Positions 1 through 9,121 of a stretch of DNA of 64,000 bases are shown here, one piece after another. Made by a program: the position numbers and the translations under genes. This DNA is from JAPPHY01 sp965247535 (GTDB lineage Bacteria > Chloroflexota > Dehalococcoidia > Lucifugimonadales > UBA2985). Positions within the stretch are counted from its first letter, which is position 1. Each line of letters starts with the position of its first letter. The notes beneath the pieces were generated by a model. That model saw nothing but the letters and a program-made list of their open reading frames with translations, ran no database searches and was not told the origin of the DNA. Where the stretch lies: NCBI GenBank assembly GCA_965247535.1, contig OZ252018.1, forward strand, positions 1,674,001-1,738,000, in the 5' to 3' direction.

Positions 1-1679
1 TCGTAGGTGTTCTCCCCACTGGCCGCAAGCTCCGACGCCAGCTCCGACACTCTATCCGGCAGCGATGACGGCAGACCAAGGAACCGCTCCAGTATGCCGG
101 CGGGGTACACCACGTTTGCGGTGCGCAGGGTCTCTTCGCTGGAGTAGATGAACTCGCTGGTGACGGTGTACTGGCTCCCCTCCTCCATTCTCTCCATCGG
201 CTCCACGAAGGACACGGAGTCATCCTGCGGCGCCCGGGTCACCTCCAAGGCCACGGTGTTGCCCTCTTCCCCCAAGACGCTCCTGAGATCTGAATAGTAG
301 TTGATGACCAGGTCCGTGGCTATGTCCACGCTCCTTTGATCGCCTGAAGGCAGTTCCTTTATCACCTTTGTCACTTCCATGTTGGAAGGAATGTCCCTCA
401 GAACGGGATTGCCCGTGCCAGCTGCAGATACCTTCAGCGAGGCGGCCATCTCCCGCATGTCCGGGGGCAGGCCGGCGTTCTGCTCCAGGTCCACAAGGTC
501 CAGCTGGTGCTTCTCGTAAGCGGGATAGAACTCATTGGCGTTGGGTTTGATCTCTATCACGTTGCCGGGCAGCATGAGATACGGTGACTCCACGTGCAGT
601 TCAACCTTGTACACTGTGCCGGCCAGGCCCTCCTCGTGCTCATCAGCGTGCTCCCGTGCGGCCGATACCGCCGGCCGGGATGCCATGCTCTCCACGTTCC
701 ACGCCTTGCCCGTGTACCCGTCGTAGGCGATCGCGGGCCAGTAGAGCGGATAGCGAGCTCCCGAAAAGAGAATCTCATCGTCAGAAATCGGCACCGATCG
801 CTGCAACGGCAGCACAGGGCCAAAGAAGCGCACAGAGGTTGGCTCATGACCGGGCACCGCGGCGAAGACCCTGTAGAATTCGTCTTGGAGCACGCGCACC
901 ATCCTGTCCACCGGATCAAACACCCTTTCCAACGGCGCGGACGGGACACTCGAGAGCGGAAAGGCTGCCGTTATCCCAAGTATGGCTGCGCTTAGCAGCA
1001 GGCCAAGCGCCAGGACCAGCCGGTGAAGTGACGCAGGATACGGCGTGCCGCGCTTCTGGAACAGCGCTCCCGTGTTCAGGCTGTTAACTTGAACAAGCAT
1101 TAGCAGCCCAAAGAACATGTATACGAAGAGATGCACGTAGAACCGTTCGGGTAGATAGGTCAGGTTGATCACAACGCCCGTGCCAACCGGCAGCAGGACA
1201 GCCCACACGTTCCGTCTCTTGAAGAGCATCCATGAGGTGAAGTAGGCGACCATCCAGACCACGGCTATCATGGTCATGGAAAGCGGCAAGCTGTCCGTTG
1301 CGGCATCCCTGCCAAATATGGCGGCCAGCCACTCCCCCAGCCTGGCGTTCAGCTCGCCGAATCTCAGGTACCACTGGTCGGCCTCGGTAAGGAAGACGCC
1401 GCCCAGGTATGCGATGACCAGGCCAGCGAGAGTAGCCGAGGCGTGGTAGACCGTCGCGCGGCCCCTCAGGTCCGCCATTAAGAACGCCGTCAGCGTCCCC
1501 AAGAATGCGATAACGGCCAGGGGCGGCGACTCAACCCAGCCGGCGGACTGCACCGACCAGGCAGCCGATCCAAGGAGCGCCACCTGCAGCCAGAAGGTGA
1601 CGTTGAACACACTCTGAATGCCCCTCATGCGGTACTGGGGCGAAAAGTAGGCGGCTCCGGCCTGCTGCACTGCGCTCAT
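1..1679 (-). CDS. TgpA-like transglutaminase, N-terminal part (cut by window edge)
   Basis: The reading frame is open from an ATG at 1679 to the window edge (559 codons, no stop). The first ~250 residues contain about six hydrophobic segments, followed by a soluble region with the layout of the DUF3488/TgpA N-terminal domain. The last visible residues (LPSSLPDRVSELA then GENTYE) look like the lead-in to the transglutaminase core, so the catalytic Cys-His-Asp part lies outside the window. The ATG overlaps the stop of the DUF58 gene (ATGA), implying translational coupling. Partnership of transmembrane transglutaminases with DUF58 proteins is a known arrangement; the substrate is unknown. I am confident of the frame and moderately confident of the family. 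Confidence 0.8.
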   Translation of the reverse strand, partial: MSAVQQAGAAYFSPQYRMRGIQSVFNVTFWLQVALLGSAAWSVQSAGWVESPPLAVIAFLGTLTAFLMADLRGRATVYHASATLAGLVIAYLGGVFLTEADQWYLRFGELNARLGEWLAAIFGRDAATDSLPLSMTMIAVVWMVAYFTSWMLFKRRNVWAVLLPVGTGVVINLTYLPERFYVHLFVYMFFGLLMLVQVNSLNTGALFQKRGTPYPASLHRLVLALGLLLSAAILGITAAFPLSSVPSAPLERVFDPVDRMVRVLQDEFYRVFAAVPGHEPTSVRFFGPVLPLQRSVPISDDEILFSGARYPLYWPAIAYDGYTGKAWNVESMASRPAVSAAREHADEHEEGLAGTVYKVELHVESPYLMLPGNVIEIKPNANEFYPAYEKHQLDLVDLEQNAGLPPDMREMAASLKVSAAGTGNPVLRDIPSNMEVTKVIKELPSGDQRSVDIATDLVINYYSDLRSVLGEEGNTVALEVTRAPQDDSVSFVEPMERMEEGSQYTVTSEFIYSSEETLRTANVVYPAGILERFLGLPSSLPDRVSELASELAASGENTY

Positions 1680-2917
1680 GCCGTTGCCCCCACGGCCGCC
1701 TCGGTTCGCGGCTGGCTGGGTGGGCGCCAGCGCCGCTGAAGCGCCTGCGATAAGTCTTCGCCCTTCCTCAGCATGTAGGTCGGGACTCCACGCCGCTGAA
1801 GGCGGCTAAGCAGCAGCCTCGGGTCATCCCTGCCACCGAACGACGTGGGGTCTACGACGACCGCCGACGCCGTGACGCCCTGCCGCACCACCGATTCCAG
1901 CGCCACGCCCCAGCCCGGCTCCATCGACGCGGAAATCACCACGAGCGACACGGCCGGCGACGGGACGTGGGTCTGCCAGTAGCTCAGCATCTCGCTGACA
2001 GGATATGCGCCCTCGGCCCGCGCCTCCGTCAGGGCCATGCTAATGCGCTCATAGGCCGGCGAGCCCTCCTGAGGGGCAAGCACATACTGCCTGTCCCCGT
2101 GGGCCAGCAGTCCAACCGCCCATCCCACCTCGGAGTAGCTCTTGGCAATCGAGGCAGCCGCCGTCACCGCGAATTCCTCCGTATTCTCCAGCTCGTCGCC
2201 GATCGTCGTTCCGGCCTGCAGGTCAAGCAGAATCCAGAGCACATCCTCCATGCCGCCGTCGAACTGCTTCAGCATCAGCCGGCCCCTCCGTGCGGTGGCG
2301 GGCCAGTGTATGTACCGCGCGCTGTCCTCGAACCGGTACTCCCTGATCGTCGAGGCCGAAGCCGTGGCCTCGGGCGTGCTCCTGAGCAGCGATCCTTCAC
2401 CGCTCGTGTCGCCCTGCGCCACCGAGAACGGCGGTATGTCCACCACGTACGGCATCACGGCAAGAGGTTCAGTACCAGGTCGACTGCGGCGCATGTTGAA
2501 GATTCCAAATGGGTCACCTCCGGCCAGCGTCGGCGGCCCGATCCTGTACACGCCGCGCTTCACGAGTGGCACGCTGAGCGTCAGCGACGTCTCGCCAAAG
2601 GGCGGCAGGTTGATAACGGCCGCGGTGTTGTGCCCCGGCATCTCCGAAAGCTCCCTGACCTCCAGACCAAATTTCGGCAGCGGGCTCTTGCTCCGCACCT
2701 CAATACGGCTCTCCATCCTCTCGCCCACCCGCAGCTTGCCGAAAGTGCGGTCCACCGTGATCCCCAGCCGCCAGACGCTGAGCTGCGCCCACACCAGCGC
2801 GAACGCAAGCACCAGGGCGGTGAGATAGAACACGCGGTAGTACACGGGCACGCCGGAGCCGAGTGCCATGAGCAGCATAACTACCATCAGCAGCGATATG
2901 GCGTATGCACGCTTCAT
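1676..2917 (-). CDS. DUF58 domain protein
   Basis: This 413-residue protein starts with two transmembrane helices (about residues 5-20 and 28-48). The C-terminal half carries the DUF58 signature, seen as YRFEDSARYIHWPATARRG around residues 195-213, in a region related to the von Willebrand factor A fold. DUF58 proteins usually sit beside MoxR ATPases and transglutaminase-like membrane proteins. Here the downstream partner is the TgpA-like gene, joined by an ATGA overlap, and the upstream partner is a polytopic membrane protein joined the same way. No MoxR ATPase is visible; it could lie beyond the left edge. Function is unknown; a role in envelope protein assembly or processing is inference. 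Confidence 0.85.
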   Translation of the reverse strand: MKRAYAISLLMVVMLLMALGSGVPVYYRVFYLTALVLAFALVWAQLSVWRLGITVDRTFGKLRVGERMESRIEVRSKSPLPKFGLEVRELSEMPGHNTAAVINLPPFGETSLTLSVPLVKRGVYRIGPPTLAGGDPFGIFNMRRSRPGTEPLAVMPYVVDIPPFSVAQGDTSGEGSLLRSTPEATASASTIREYRFEDSARYIHWPATARRGRLMLKQFDGGMEDVLWILLDLQAGTTIGDELENTEEFAVTAAASIAKSYSEVGWAVGLLAHGDRQYVLAPQEGSPAYERISMALTEARAEGAYPVSEMLSYWQTHVPSPAVSLVVISASMEPGWGVALESVVRQGVTASAVVVDPTSFGGRDDPRLLLSRLQRRGVPTYMLRKGEDLSQALQRRWRPPSQPRTEAAVGATA

Positions 2918-3810
2918 GCCTGCTCCAGCGCGATGGGCGCGCCCTGCTCGACTTCGGGCTCGTCCTCATCCTCCGGCGACGCGCTGCTCTGGCCGTACGC
3001 CTCCCAGCCGGCAATTACAGCCGCAGCTGCGGCCAGGGCGCCAGGGATTGTGCCTGCCAGCACCGGCAACAGCGGGAAGCGTGCGAAGGGAATCCTCTCG
3101 ATGCCGTCCAGGAAGTGTGGCCCGGTGTATGACCAGGTTGACATCCACTCGAGGCTCAAGCCCGTCCCAAGCAGGACCACAATTGCCGCCGCCACCAGGC
3201 CCTTGCGGGCCAGCACTACGCCCACCACGATGAGGCTGCTAATGCCCGTTGGCGCAGCCACAGTGTAGAAGAGGCGGTCGGGAATGAAGATGAGGATCGA
3301 GTTGTTGACCACGTCGCCTATCAGGGCCGTGGTGAAGAACAGGAACGCCACCGCCGACGTCAAGCCAACAAGCAGGAACAGATTGGAGGTGTGGTTGGGC
3401 CTGAAGGGAGGCATGGCCGTCTCCAGAAACAGGAATAGCAGCAACGGTATCGCAACGGTATACTGCCAGAGCGGAGGCGCAAGGTCCTTGACGTCCAGCA
3501 GGGTTGGCGTGTCGTACTCAATGGGGAGCACCTGCAGCATGGGCAGGGTGACAAGAAACGCAATGCACGTGCCCCAGAACACCAGGGCTATCGTGCGACG
3601 CCCCATCACCGCAAATGAGCCGGCATAGAGCGCCAGCGCCCCCATGCCAAGCGTCAGGAATACCGCCGGAATCTGCATCAGGGGCTTGGGGAGGCCGCGA
3701 GCCTCGACAATCAGCACGCCGGTTGCCGCAACCAGCGAAACGCCGACCACCGCGGCGGCCAGCCTTATCAGACCGTTGGTCTGCAGATACGAGGTTCGGT
3801 CCATCTCCAT
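2914..3810 (-). CDS. polytopic membrane protein of unknown function
   Basis: This 298-residue protein has about eight predicted transmembrane segments spread over residues 15-265 and an acidic cytoplasmic-type tail (SPEDEDEPEVEQG). I do not recognise the family. Its stop overlaps the ATG of the DUF58 gene by 4 bp (ATGA), so it is the first gene of a three-gene translationally coupled unit with DUF58 and the TgpA-like transglutaminase. By position it could be a membrane component of that system. No catalytic motif is visible. Confidence 0.75.
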   Translation of the reverse strand: MEMDRTSYLQTNGLIRLAAAVVGVSLVAATGVLIVEARGLPKPLMQIPAVFLTLGMGALALYAGSFAVMGRRTIALVFWGTCIAFLVTLPMLQVLPIEYDTPTLLDVKDLAPPLWQYTVAIPLLLFLFLETAMPPFRPNHTSNLFLLVGLTSAVAFLFFTTALIGDVVNNSILIFIPDRLFYTVAAPTGISSLIVVGVVLARKGLVAAAIVVLLGTGLSLEWMSTWSYTGPHFLDGIERIPFARFPLLPVLAGTIPGALAAAAAVIAGWEAYGQSSASPEDEDEPEVEQGAPIALEQA

Positions 3811-3984
3811 GTCCTGCCGGGTTTCCCCCTCTCCAAGACTCCAGAAGAACGGACTTAATCGGCCCTCGGCTGACGCCGGAATCGATTCGCGGATTGTACT
3901 ACTTTTTGTCTGTCAAGACTACGCCTGAGTCGGGCACCGGGTGGCCCGGAACCGGGGTAGTAACTCGGGTAGCGGCGCGCCGCG

Positions 3985-6027
3985 CTAGCGTCTCCTCGAA
4001 GGGGCCCGCGCCGGTGAACGAGAGGCCGGCTTCTTCTCGGCGTCCTGGTCTTTGCCAGAGGCCATCACCTTGCGAAGCTCCATCACCTCGTCGCGGATCA
4101 AGGCCGCCTTCTCGAACTCCAGCGCACGGGCAGCCAGCTTCATCTGCGTCTCCAGGTCCTTGATGACCCTCAGCAGGTCCTCCCTGGGCATGTCCTGTCG
4201 CACCTGGTACGTGGGCCGCCGCTCCGCCACGGCCTTCACGCGGTCCGTGATGTCACGCACGGCCTTGCGGATGCCCTGTGGCGTGATGTCGTTCTCGCGG
4301 TTGTACTCCTCCTGCAGGTCACGCCTGCGATACGTCTCGTCTATGGCCTTGCGCATGGAGTCAGTGATTCGATCCGCGTACATGATGACGTGCCCTTCCG
4401 AGTGGCGCGCCGCCCGCCCGATGGTCTGGATGAGCGAGGAGCCGGACCGCAGGTAGCCCTCCTTGTCCGCGTCCAGGATGGCAACAAGGCTCACCTCCGG
4501 CAGGTCCAGTCCCTCTCTCAGGAGGTTTATGCCCACCACCACGTCGTACACGCCAAGGCGCAGGTCGCGCAGTATCTCGCTCCGCTCCAGCGTATCGATC
4601 TCAGAGTGCAGGTAGTGCGTCTTGACGTTCATCTCCTGCAGGTAGTCAGCCAGCTCTTCCGCCATGCGCTTGGTGAGCGTGGTGACCAGGCAGCGCTCGC
4701 CGCGGTCCACCCTCGCTCGTATTTGATGCAGCAGGTCGTCGATCTGGCCCGTTGTGGGCTTGACGTCGATGGTCGGGTCCAGCAGGCCCGTCGGACGTAT
4801 CACCTGCTCCACCACCTGCTGGCTGTGGTTGTACTCGAAGGCGCTGGGTGTCGCCGATACGTATACCACCTGGTTCAGATGCCTTTCGATCTCCCCGAAG
4901 TTGAGCGGCCGGTTGTCCAGCGCGGACGGCAGGCGGAAGCCGTAGTCCACCAGCGTCTGCTTCCGCGAAATGTCCCCGTGGTACATCCCGTGGAGCTGTG
5001 GAATGGTCATGTGGCTCTCGTCGACAAACAGCAGGAAGTCGTCCGGGAAGTAGTCCAGAAGGCACCAGGGCGTGCTGCCCTTCGGCCGCCTGCCCAGCGG
5101 CGCGGAGTAGTTCTCGACGCCGGAGCAGTAGCCTGCCTCTCGCAGCATCTCCAGGTCGTAGCGCGTGCGGTTCTCAAGGCGTTGGGCCTCCAGGAGCATG
5201 TCCCGGTCCCGAAACCAGGCCACGCGCTCCTGAAGCTCATCTTCGATGTCGCGAATCGCAAGTTCCAGCTTCTCGCGGGACGTGACGAAGTGCTTGGCGG
5301 GATAGATGGCGACCGAGTCCCGCTCCCCAAAGACCTCGCCGGTCAGCGGGTCGATCTCCATGATGCGGTCCACCTGGTCGCCCCAGAACTGAACCTGGAC
5401 TGCGACCTCCTCATAGGCCGGCAGGATGTCCAGCGTGTCGCCTCGCACCCGGAACTTGCCGCGGGACAGGTCCGAGTCGTTGCGCTCGTACTGCTGGTCC
5501 ACCAGGCGGCGTATGAGCCAGGTGCGGTTGCTCTTCTCGCCCTTGTTCAGGAAGACGACGAAGCTCTGGTACTCCTCAGGCGCTCCCAGGCCGTAAATGC
5601 ACGAAACGGAGGCCACGATAAGCACGTCCCGCCGGGTGAGCAGCGCCCGCGTGGCGGAGTGGCGCAGCTTGTCAATCTCTTCGTTGATGTCCGCGTCCTT
5701 CTCCACGTACGTGTCCGTCTGGGGCACGTAAGCCTCGGGCTGGTAGTAGTCGTAGTAGGACACAAAGTACTCCACGGCGTTGTTGGGGAAGTACTCCTTG
5801 AACTCCGTGGCCAGCTGCGCCGCAAGCGTCTTGTTGTGAGCGATGACCAGTGTGGGCCGCTGCACGCGCTCCACCACGTTGGCCATGGTGAACGTCTTAC
5901 CGCTTCCCGTCACGCCAAGCAGCGTCTGATGGCGGAGGCCCTTGTCTACGCCATGCACCAGCTGGTCAACAGCCCCGGGCTGGTCGCCCGTGGGGCTATA
6001 GGACGATACGATCGTGAAATCCGGCAT
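3985..6027 (-). CDS. uvrB: excinuclease ABC subunit B
   Basis: UvrB is the helicase-like damage-verification subunit of nucleotide excision repair. The 680-residue length is normal. Visible features are Walker A GVTGSGKT (38-45), the aromatic beta-hairpin region (YYDYYQPEAYVP, about 92-103) that clamps DNA, the DEAD-like helicase motif VDESH, the QTIGRAAR motif VI, and a C-terminal UVR motif rich in FEKAALIRDE near residues 640-650 for UvrC/UvrA contacts. The tail is basic (ARAPSRRR). It is transcribed leftward and is followed by a 174-bp gap before the membrane-protein operon. uvrA and uvrC are not in the window. Confidence 0.98.
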   Translation of the reverse strand: MPDFTIVSSYSPTGDQPGAVDQLVHGVDKGLRHQTLLGVTGSGKTFTMANVVERVQRPTLVIAHNKTLAAQLATEFKEYFPNNAVEYFVSYYDYYQPEAYVPQTDTYVEKDADINEEIDKLRHSATRALLTRRDVLIVASVSCIYGLGAPEEYQSFVVFLNKGEKSNRTWLIRRLVDQQYERNDSDLSRGKFRVRGDTLDILPAYEEVAVQVQFWGDQVDRIMEIDPLTGEVFGERDSVAIYPAKHFVTSREKLELAIRDIEDELQERVAWFRDRDMLLEAQRLENRTRYDLEMLREAGYCSGVENYSAPLGRRPKGSTPWCLLDYFPDDFLLFVDESHMTIPQLHGMYHGDISRKQTLVDYGFRLPSALDNRPLNFGEIERHLNQVVYVSATPSAFEYNHSQQVVEQVIRPTGLLDPTIDVKPTTGQIDDLLHQIRARVDRGERCLVTTLTKRMAEELADYLQEMNVKTHYLHSEIDTLERSEILRDLRLGVYDVVVGINLLREGLDLPEVSLVAILDADKEGYLRSGSSLIQTIGRAARHSEGHVIMYADRITDSMRKAIDETYRRRDLQEEYNRENDITPQGIRKAVRDITDRVKAVAERRPTYQVRQDMPREDLLRVIKDLETQMKLAARALEFEKAALIRDEVMELRKVMASGKDQDAEKKPASRSPARAPSRRR

Positions 6028-6094
6028 TGTGCCTCACTCCGTAACGTTGCGAAGGAGCCTCCCGCATATTCTAGCAGAACGCCTCGTGTCTCTC

Positions 6095-6886
6095 CTACCC
6101 TACCGGGCCGGCAGCCTCCTCGGGCGAGGCCACCCACACCATGTCCGCGCTGTCCTCGTCGAACGGGCCCAGCTCGAAGTCCCCGTACAGCTCCTCCACC
6201 CGGAATCCGGCCAGCTCCAGCAGATGCTGTGCCTCGAAGCGGTGGATGTACCTGACCTGGAACTCTCGATAGAGGCGGCGCACCACTTCCCCGCCGGAGT
6301 CCACCTCTTCGAGGATCGTGCGCGCGTTGTTGATCTGATTATAGTTGTCGAAGCGGTTGTGGTGCCAGATGATGAGACGCCTGTCCGAGTCGGGATGGCG
6401 CACGTCCTCGACGTAGAAGGGCGTTGAGTCGTCGTCCGTAAGCATGTCCAGGTCCGGCACGAACACGTCGAAGATGAGCCTGCCGCCGGGCGCCAGGTGG
6501 CCGCGAATGTGGCGCAGGCAGTCCAGCTGCTCCCCTACGCTGAGCAGCGAGAGAAAGCCGCGAAACGGGATGATGACCAGCGCGAACTTCCTGCCCAGGG
6601 AGAAGTCCCTCATATCACCCTCCACCCATAGCGGGACGCCTGCGGACGCCTCAGACGCGGCGCCAGTCTTTCGTTGTGCCTCTCGGAGCATTGCCGTCGA
6701 GCTCTCCAGTCCCACCACCTCGACGCCGGCCCGCGCGATGGGAATCGCAACCCTGCCGGTACCGCTGCCAAGCTCCAGGACTGAGCCGCCCGACAACCGG
6801 GCCTGCTCCACGTAGAAGCGGACGTCATCCCGCCTCCAGGCGTACACCCAGTCGTAGATCTCAGCCCACGAATCGTAATAGTTCAA
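6095..6886 (-). CDS. class I SAM-dependent methyltransferase
   Basis: This 263-residue protein begins at a TTG codon (NYYDSWAEIYDW follows) with no clear Shine-Dalgarno, so the start is uncertain. It has the Rossmann methyltransferase motif I VLELGSGTGRVAIP near residues 36-49, an acidic loop-2 position (VGLESS), and a motif IV region (VIIPFRGFLSLL). The C-terminal half has beta-strand-rich sequence like small-molecule methyltransferases of the Methyltransf_25/UbiE type. The substrate cannot be deduced. It lies between uvrB and yebC, all leftward, with gaps of 67 and 85 bp. Confidence 0.85.
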   Translation of the reverse strand: MNYYDSWAEIYDWVYAWRRDDVRFYVEQARLSGGSVLELGSGTGRVAIPIARAGVEVVGLESSTAMLREAQRKTGAASEASAGVPLWVEGDMRDFSLGRKFALVIIPFRGFLSLLSVGEQLDCLRHIRGHLAPGGRLIFDVFVPDLDMLTDDDSTPFYVEDVRHPDSDRRLIIWHHNRFDNYNQINNARTILEEVDSGGEVVRRLYREFQVRYIHRFEAQHLLELAGFRVEELYGDFELGPFDEDSADMVWVASPEEAAGPVG

Positions 6887-6971
6887 GACGGCAGACGGGA
6901 CAGGCAGTCGGCGCCAATCACGAGTCTCGAGCGGGCATCCCGCCCGTGCAGCGTGAAGGCCCTACAGCCAC

Positions 6972-7724
6972 TCAGCTCCCGTACTTCTCCAGGGCTTCGT
7001 CCGGGAAGTCTGCGTTCGAATAGACCTTCTGGACGTCGTCCAGCTCCTCCAGGATGTCCAGCAAACGCAGGGTCTGGTCGGCAGCGCGAGCGTCCAGCAT
7101 GACAGTGTTGCGAGGCACCATGGACAGCTCGGCGGATGTGACGTTCACGCCCTGCTCCTCCATGGAGCTGCGGAGCGCCTCCAGGTTTTCGTAGCCGGTG
7201 TAGATTTCGAGGAATGAGCCGTCCAGATTGAAGTCCTCGGCGCCGGCGTCGATGGCCGCCAGGGCGATCTCCTCGCCCATGTCCGGGTCCACCTCCGCCG
7301 TGACCACACCGCGAGACTCGAAGTTCCACGAAACGCATCCGGCCTCGCCGAGGCTGCCTCCGGCACGCGTGAAGGAGGACCGCACGTCCGATACGGTGCG
7401 CTTGCGATTGTCCGTGAGGGCCTGGAGCATGATCGCGACACCGCCGGGGCCATACCCCTCGTACAGCGCCTCCTCTAGGTCGCCGCCGCCCTCGCCTCCA
7501 CCGGCGCCGCGCTTGATGGCGCGGTCCACGTTGTCCTGGGGCATGTTGTTCTCGCGGGCCTTCTGGGCGGCCAGGCGGAGGCGGAAATTGGTGTCCGCAT
7601 CGCCACCGCCTTGACGGGCTGCCACGGTAATCTCGCGGGCCAGCTTGGTGAACAACTGTCCCCGGCGGGCGTCCGTGACCCCCTTCTGATGCTTGATGGT
7701 GGACCACTTGGAGTGACCGGACAT
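6972..7724 (-). CDS. yebC: YebC/PmpR family translational or transcriptional regulator
   Basis: This 250-residue protein starts with the hallmark MSGHSKWSTIKHQKG and has the usual family length. Residues RGQLFTKLAREI and the acidic C-terminal domains are typical. YebC/TACO1 proteins act in translation through difficult (for example proline-rich) stretches or, in some bacteria, as DNA-binding regulators. In many genomes yebC neighbours ruvC; here it follows rimM, with its own promoter in the 128-bp gap. Confidence 0.96.
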   Translation of the reverse strand: MSGHSKWSTIKHQKGVTDARRGQLFTKLAREITVAARQGGGDADTNFRLRLAAQKARENNMPQDNVDRAIKRGAGGGEGGGDLEEALYEGYGPGGVAIMLQALTDNRKRTVSDVRSSFTRAGGSLGEAGCVSWNFESRGVVTAEVDPDMGEEIALAAIDAGAEDFNLDGSFLEIYTGYENLEALRSSMEEQGVNVTSAELSMVPRNTVMLDARAADQTLRLLDILEELDDVQKVYSNADFPDEALEKYGS

Positions 7725-7765
7725 ATCACCACACCTCGGTAGAGCTTCAGTCTTCGCCTAATCGA

Positions 7766-7794
7766 ATTCTACCATCGCGCCGCTGCAAGGTCAA
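7766..7794 (-). promoter_or_regulatory. sigma70-type promoter for yebC
   Basis: On the minus strand TTGACC (7794-7789) and TAGAAT (7771-7766) are separated by 17 bp, about 40 bp upstream of the yebC start. It lies in the gap after rimM, so yebC can be expressed apart from the ribosomal operon. Confidence 0.65.
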
Positions 7795-7852
7795 AACGCC
7801 TGGTATACAGGCGGTATCGCGGATTGTGATCCGCGAAAGAGAAGATGCGCCG

Positions 7853-8419
7853 TCAGCGCAGCCCGTCGGGCAAATCAACCGTGATCCTCCCCCCATCCAC
7901 GTCCACCTCAAGCACCACGCTTTCGATGGCCGGTACCAGCACCTCCCCGTCACCGCGACGGACCACGTACACGTCATTGCTGCCAGTAATCAGGATGTCC
8001 TCTACCACGCCCAGAAGCTCCCCGGTGGTGGTCCTCACCTCCATGTCCAGGATCTGGAAGTGGTAGTAGCTGCCGTCCGGCAGAGGGGGCACGTCCTCGA
8101 TAGGGACTTCCAACTCCACGCCCGCGAGCCGCTCGGCGTCCTCGCGAGTTTCAATACCCTGAAACTTGACGAGGGCCATGCCCCGGTGGCTACGCCGCCC
8201 CTCGGAGCGCAGGACGCGGCCGGCTGCCATAAGTCGGTCGCCCCTGGCGAACCTGCGCGGATTGTCAGTGTGGGGCCGGACCCTGACCTCGCCCTTGTAG
8301 CCCCACGGCCCGACGACTACGCCTACGACGGCCGTTTGGGGGTGGCGGCTAGATGAGCTTCCCGGCGCAGCTGTCTCGCCTGTGGAGCGAGTGCCGGCCT
8401 GGTTGCCGGAAGAGTCCAT
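7853..8419 (-). CDS. rimM: ribosome maturation factor RimM
   Basis: RimM is a 30S assembly factor that binds S19. The ATG at 8419 gives 188 residues; a TTG lies immediately upstream, and about 30 N-terminal residues rich in Ser/Gly/Thr precede the conserved core (VVGVVVGPWGYKGEVRVRPHTDNP). The C-terminal PRC-barrel shows GELLGVVEDILITGSNDVYVV and ends with the usual ITVDLPDGL. It is third in rpsP-khpA-rimM, a standard order, but trmD and rplS, which commonly follow, are absent here. Confidence 0.93.
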   Translation of the reverse strand: MDSSGNQAGTRSTGETAAPGSSSSRHPQTAVVGVVVGPWGYKGEVRVRPHTDNPRRFARGDRLMAAGRVLRSEGRRSHRGMALVKFQGIETREDAERLAGVELEVPIEDVPPLPDGSYYHFQILDMEVRTTTGELLGVVEDILITGSNDVYVVRRGDGEVLVPAIESVVLEVDVDGGRITVDLPDGLR

Positions 8420-8439
8420 CAATGGGGTGGACCCGGAGA

Positions 8440-8670
8440 CTAGACTATCTCGAGGCTGGCCCGCGTGTCTTCCTTTACCGCACGCACACGGAGCAGCACC
8501 CGCATGGCCTCGGCAACCCTGCCCTGCCTGCCGATGATCTTGCCCTTGTCCTCCTCCGCCACCTCCAGCTTCAGGAGAACCTGACCTTCCTCGTTTGACT
8601 CTTCGGTGACCTTTACCGAGTCTGGATTCGAGGCAAGGGACTTGGCGATGTACTCAATCAGCTCTTTCAT
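8440..8670 (-). CDS. khpA: KH-domain RNA-binding protein KhpA
   Basis: This 76-residue protein is a single KH domain with the GKIIGRQGRVAEAMR form of the GXXG loop at about residues 43-57. The family (KhpA/YlqC) binds RNA, often with KhpB/Jag, and is almost always encoded between rpsP and rimM as here. Its ATG overlaps the rpsP stop (ATGA). Confidence 0.95.
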   Translation of the reverse strand: MKELIEYIAKSLASNPDSVKVTEESNEEGQVLLKLEVAEEDKGKIIGRQGRVAEAMRVLLRVRAVKEDTRASLEIV

Positions 8671-8924
8671 TCCGCCTTCAGCCTCTCAAGTACTCCCAAC
8701 CTCTTCAACATCCCCTCCACCGGCTCGGAGGGCTGTGCCCCGGATCTGAGCCACTTGGTCACCTTTTCTTCGTCCAGGGTCACGGTGGGAGGATTGGTGA
8801 GGGGATCGTAGTGGCCCACCTGGTCTACGACCATGCCGTCACGCGGCGACCGTGAGTCCGCTACGACTATACGGTAGCTCGGCTTCTTCTTGGCTCCTAT
8901 CCTGCGCAATCGAATTCTGAGCAT
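8667..8924 (-). CDS. rpsP: 30S ribosomal protein S16
   Basis: This 85-residue protein has the S16 N-terminus LRIRLRRIGAKKKPSYRIVVADSRSPRDG and the conserved GHYDPLTNPP element. It is the first gene of rpsP-khpA-rimM and is preceded by a strong promoter shared back-to-back with the cysteine synthase region. Confidence 0.98.
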   Translation of the reverse strand: MLRIRLRRIGAKKKPSYRIVVADSRSPRDGMVVDQVGHYDPLTNPPTVTLDEEKVTKWLRSGAQPSEPVEGMLKRLGVLERLKAE

Positions 8925-8974
8925 CAGACCTACTTTGTGAGATTAGCTTCCGGGAATCTCCGGTGAGTTCAGTT

Positions 8975-9004
8975 ATTCTAGTGGCGGGCAGTCTCAATTG
9001 TCAA
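8975..9004 (-). promoter_or_regulatory. promoter of rpsP operon
   Basis: On the minus strand a consensus TTGACA (9004-8999) and TAGAAT (8980-8975) are separated by 18 bp. The -10 lies 51 bp upstream of the rpsP ATG. This is one of the best sigma70-like matches in the window, as expected for a ribosomal operon. Confidence 0.75.
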
Positions 9005-9121
9005 CATTTCTCCCGCGAGCGGCCATTACTCAACGTTAGCGACGCTCGCGCAGCGCGGTGGGCTTCCGATGCGCCTGCACTTCGGGTATCATCTCACCGT
9101 TCGCCAGCTTCAACAGGTGTA

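Noticed and set aside
3905..3930. TTGACA followed by TACAAT on the minus strand upstream of the membrane-protein operon
   Set aside because: The spacer is only 12 bp, too short for a sigma70 promoter.
4390..6255. Long open frame (621 codons) opposite uvrB
   Set aside because: It lies entirely on the antisense of a clearly conserved gene, is low-complexity in Val/Leu/Arg/His, and has no ribosome site; it is a GC-rich shadow.
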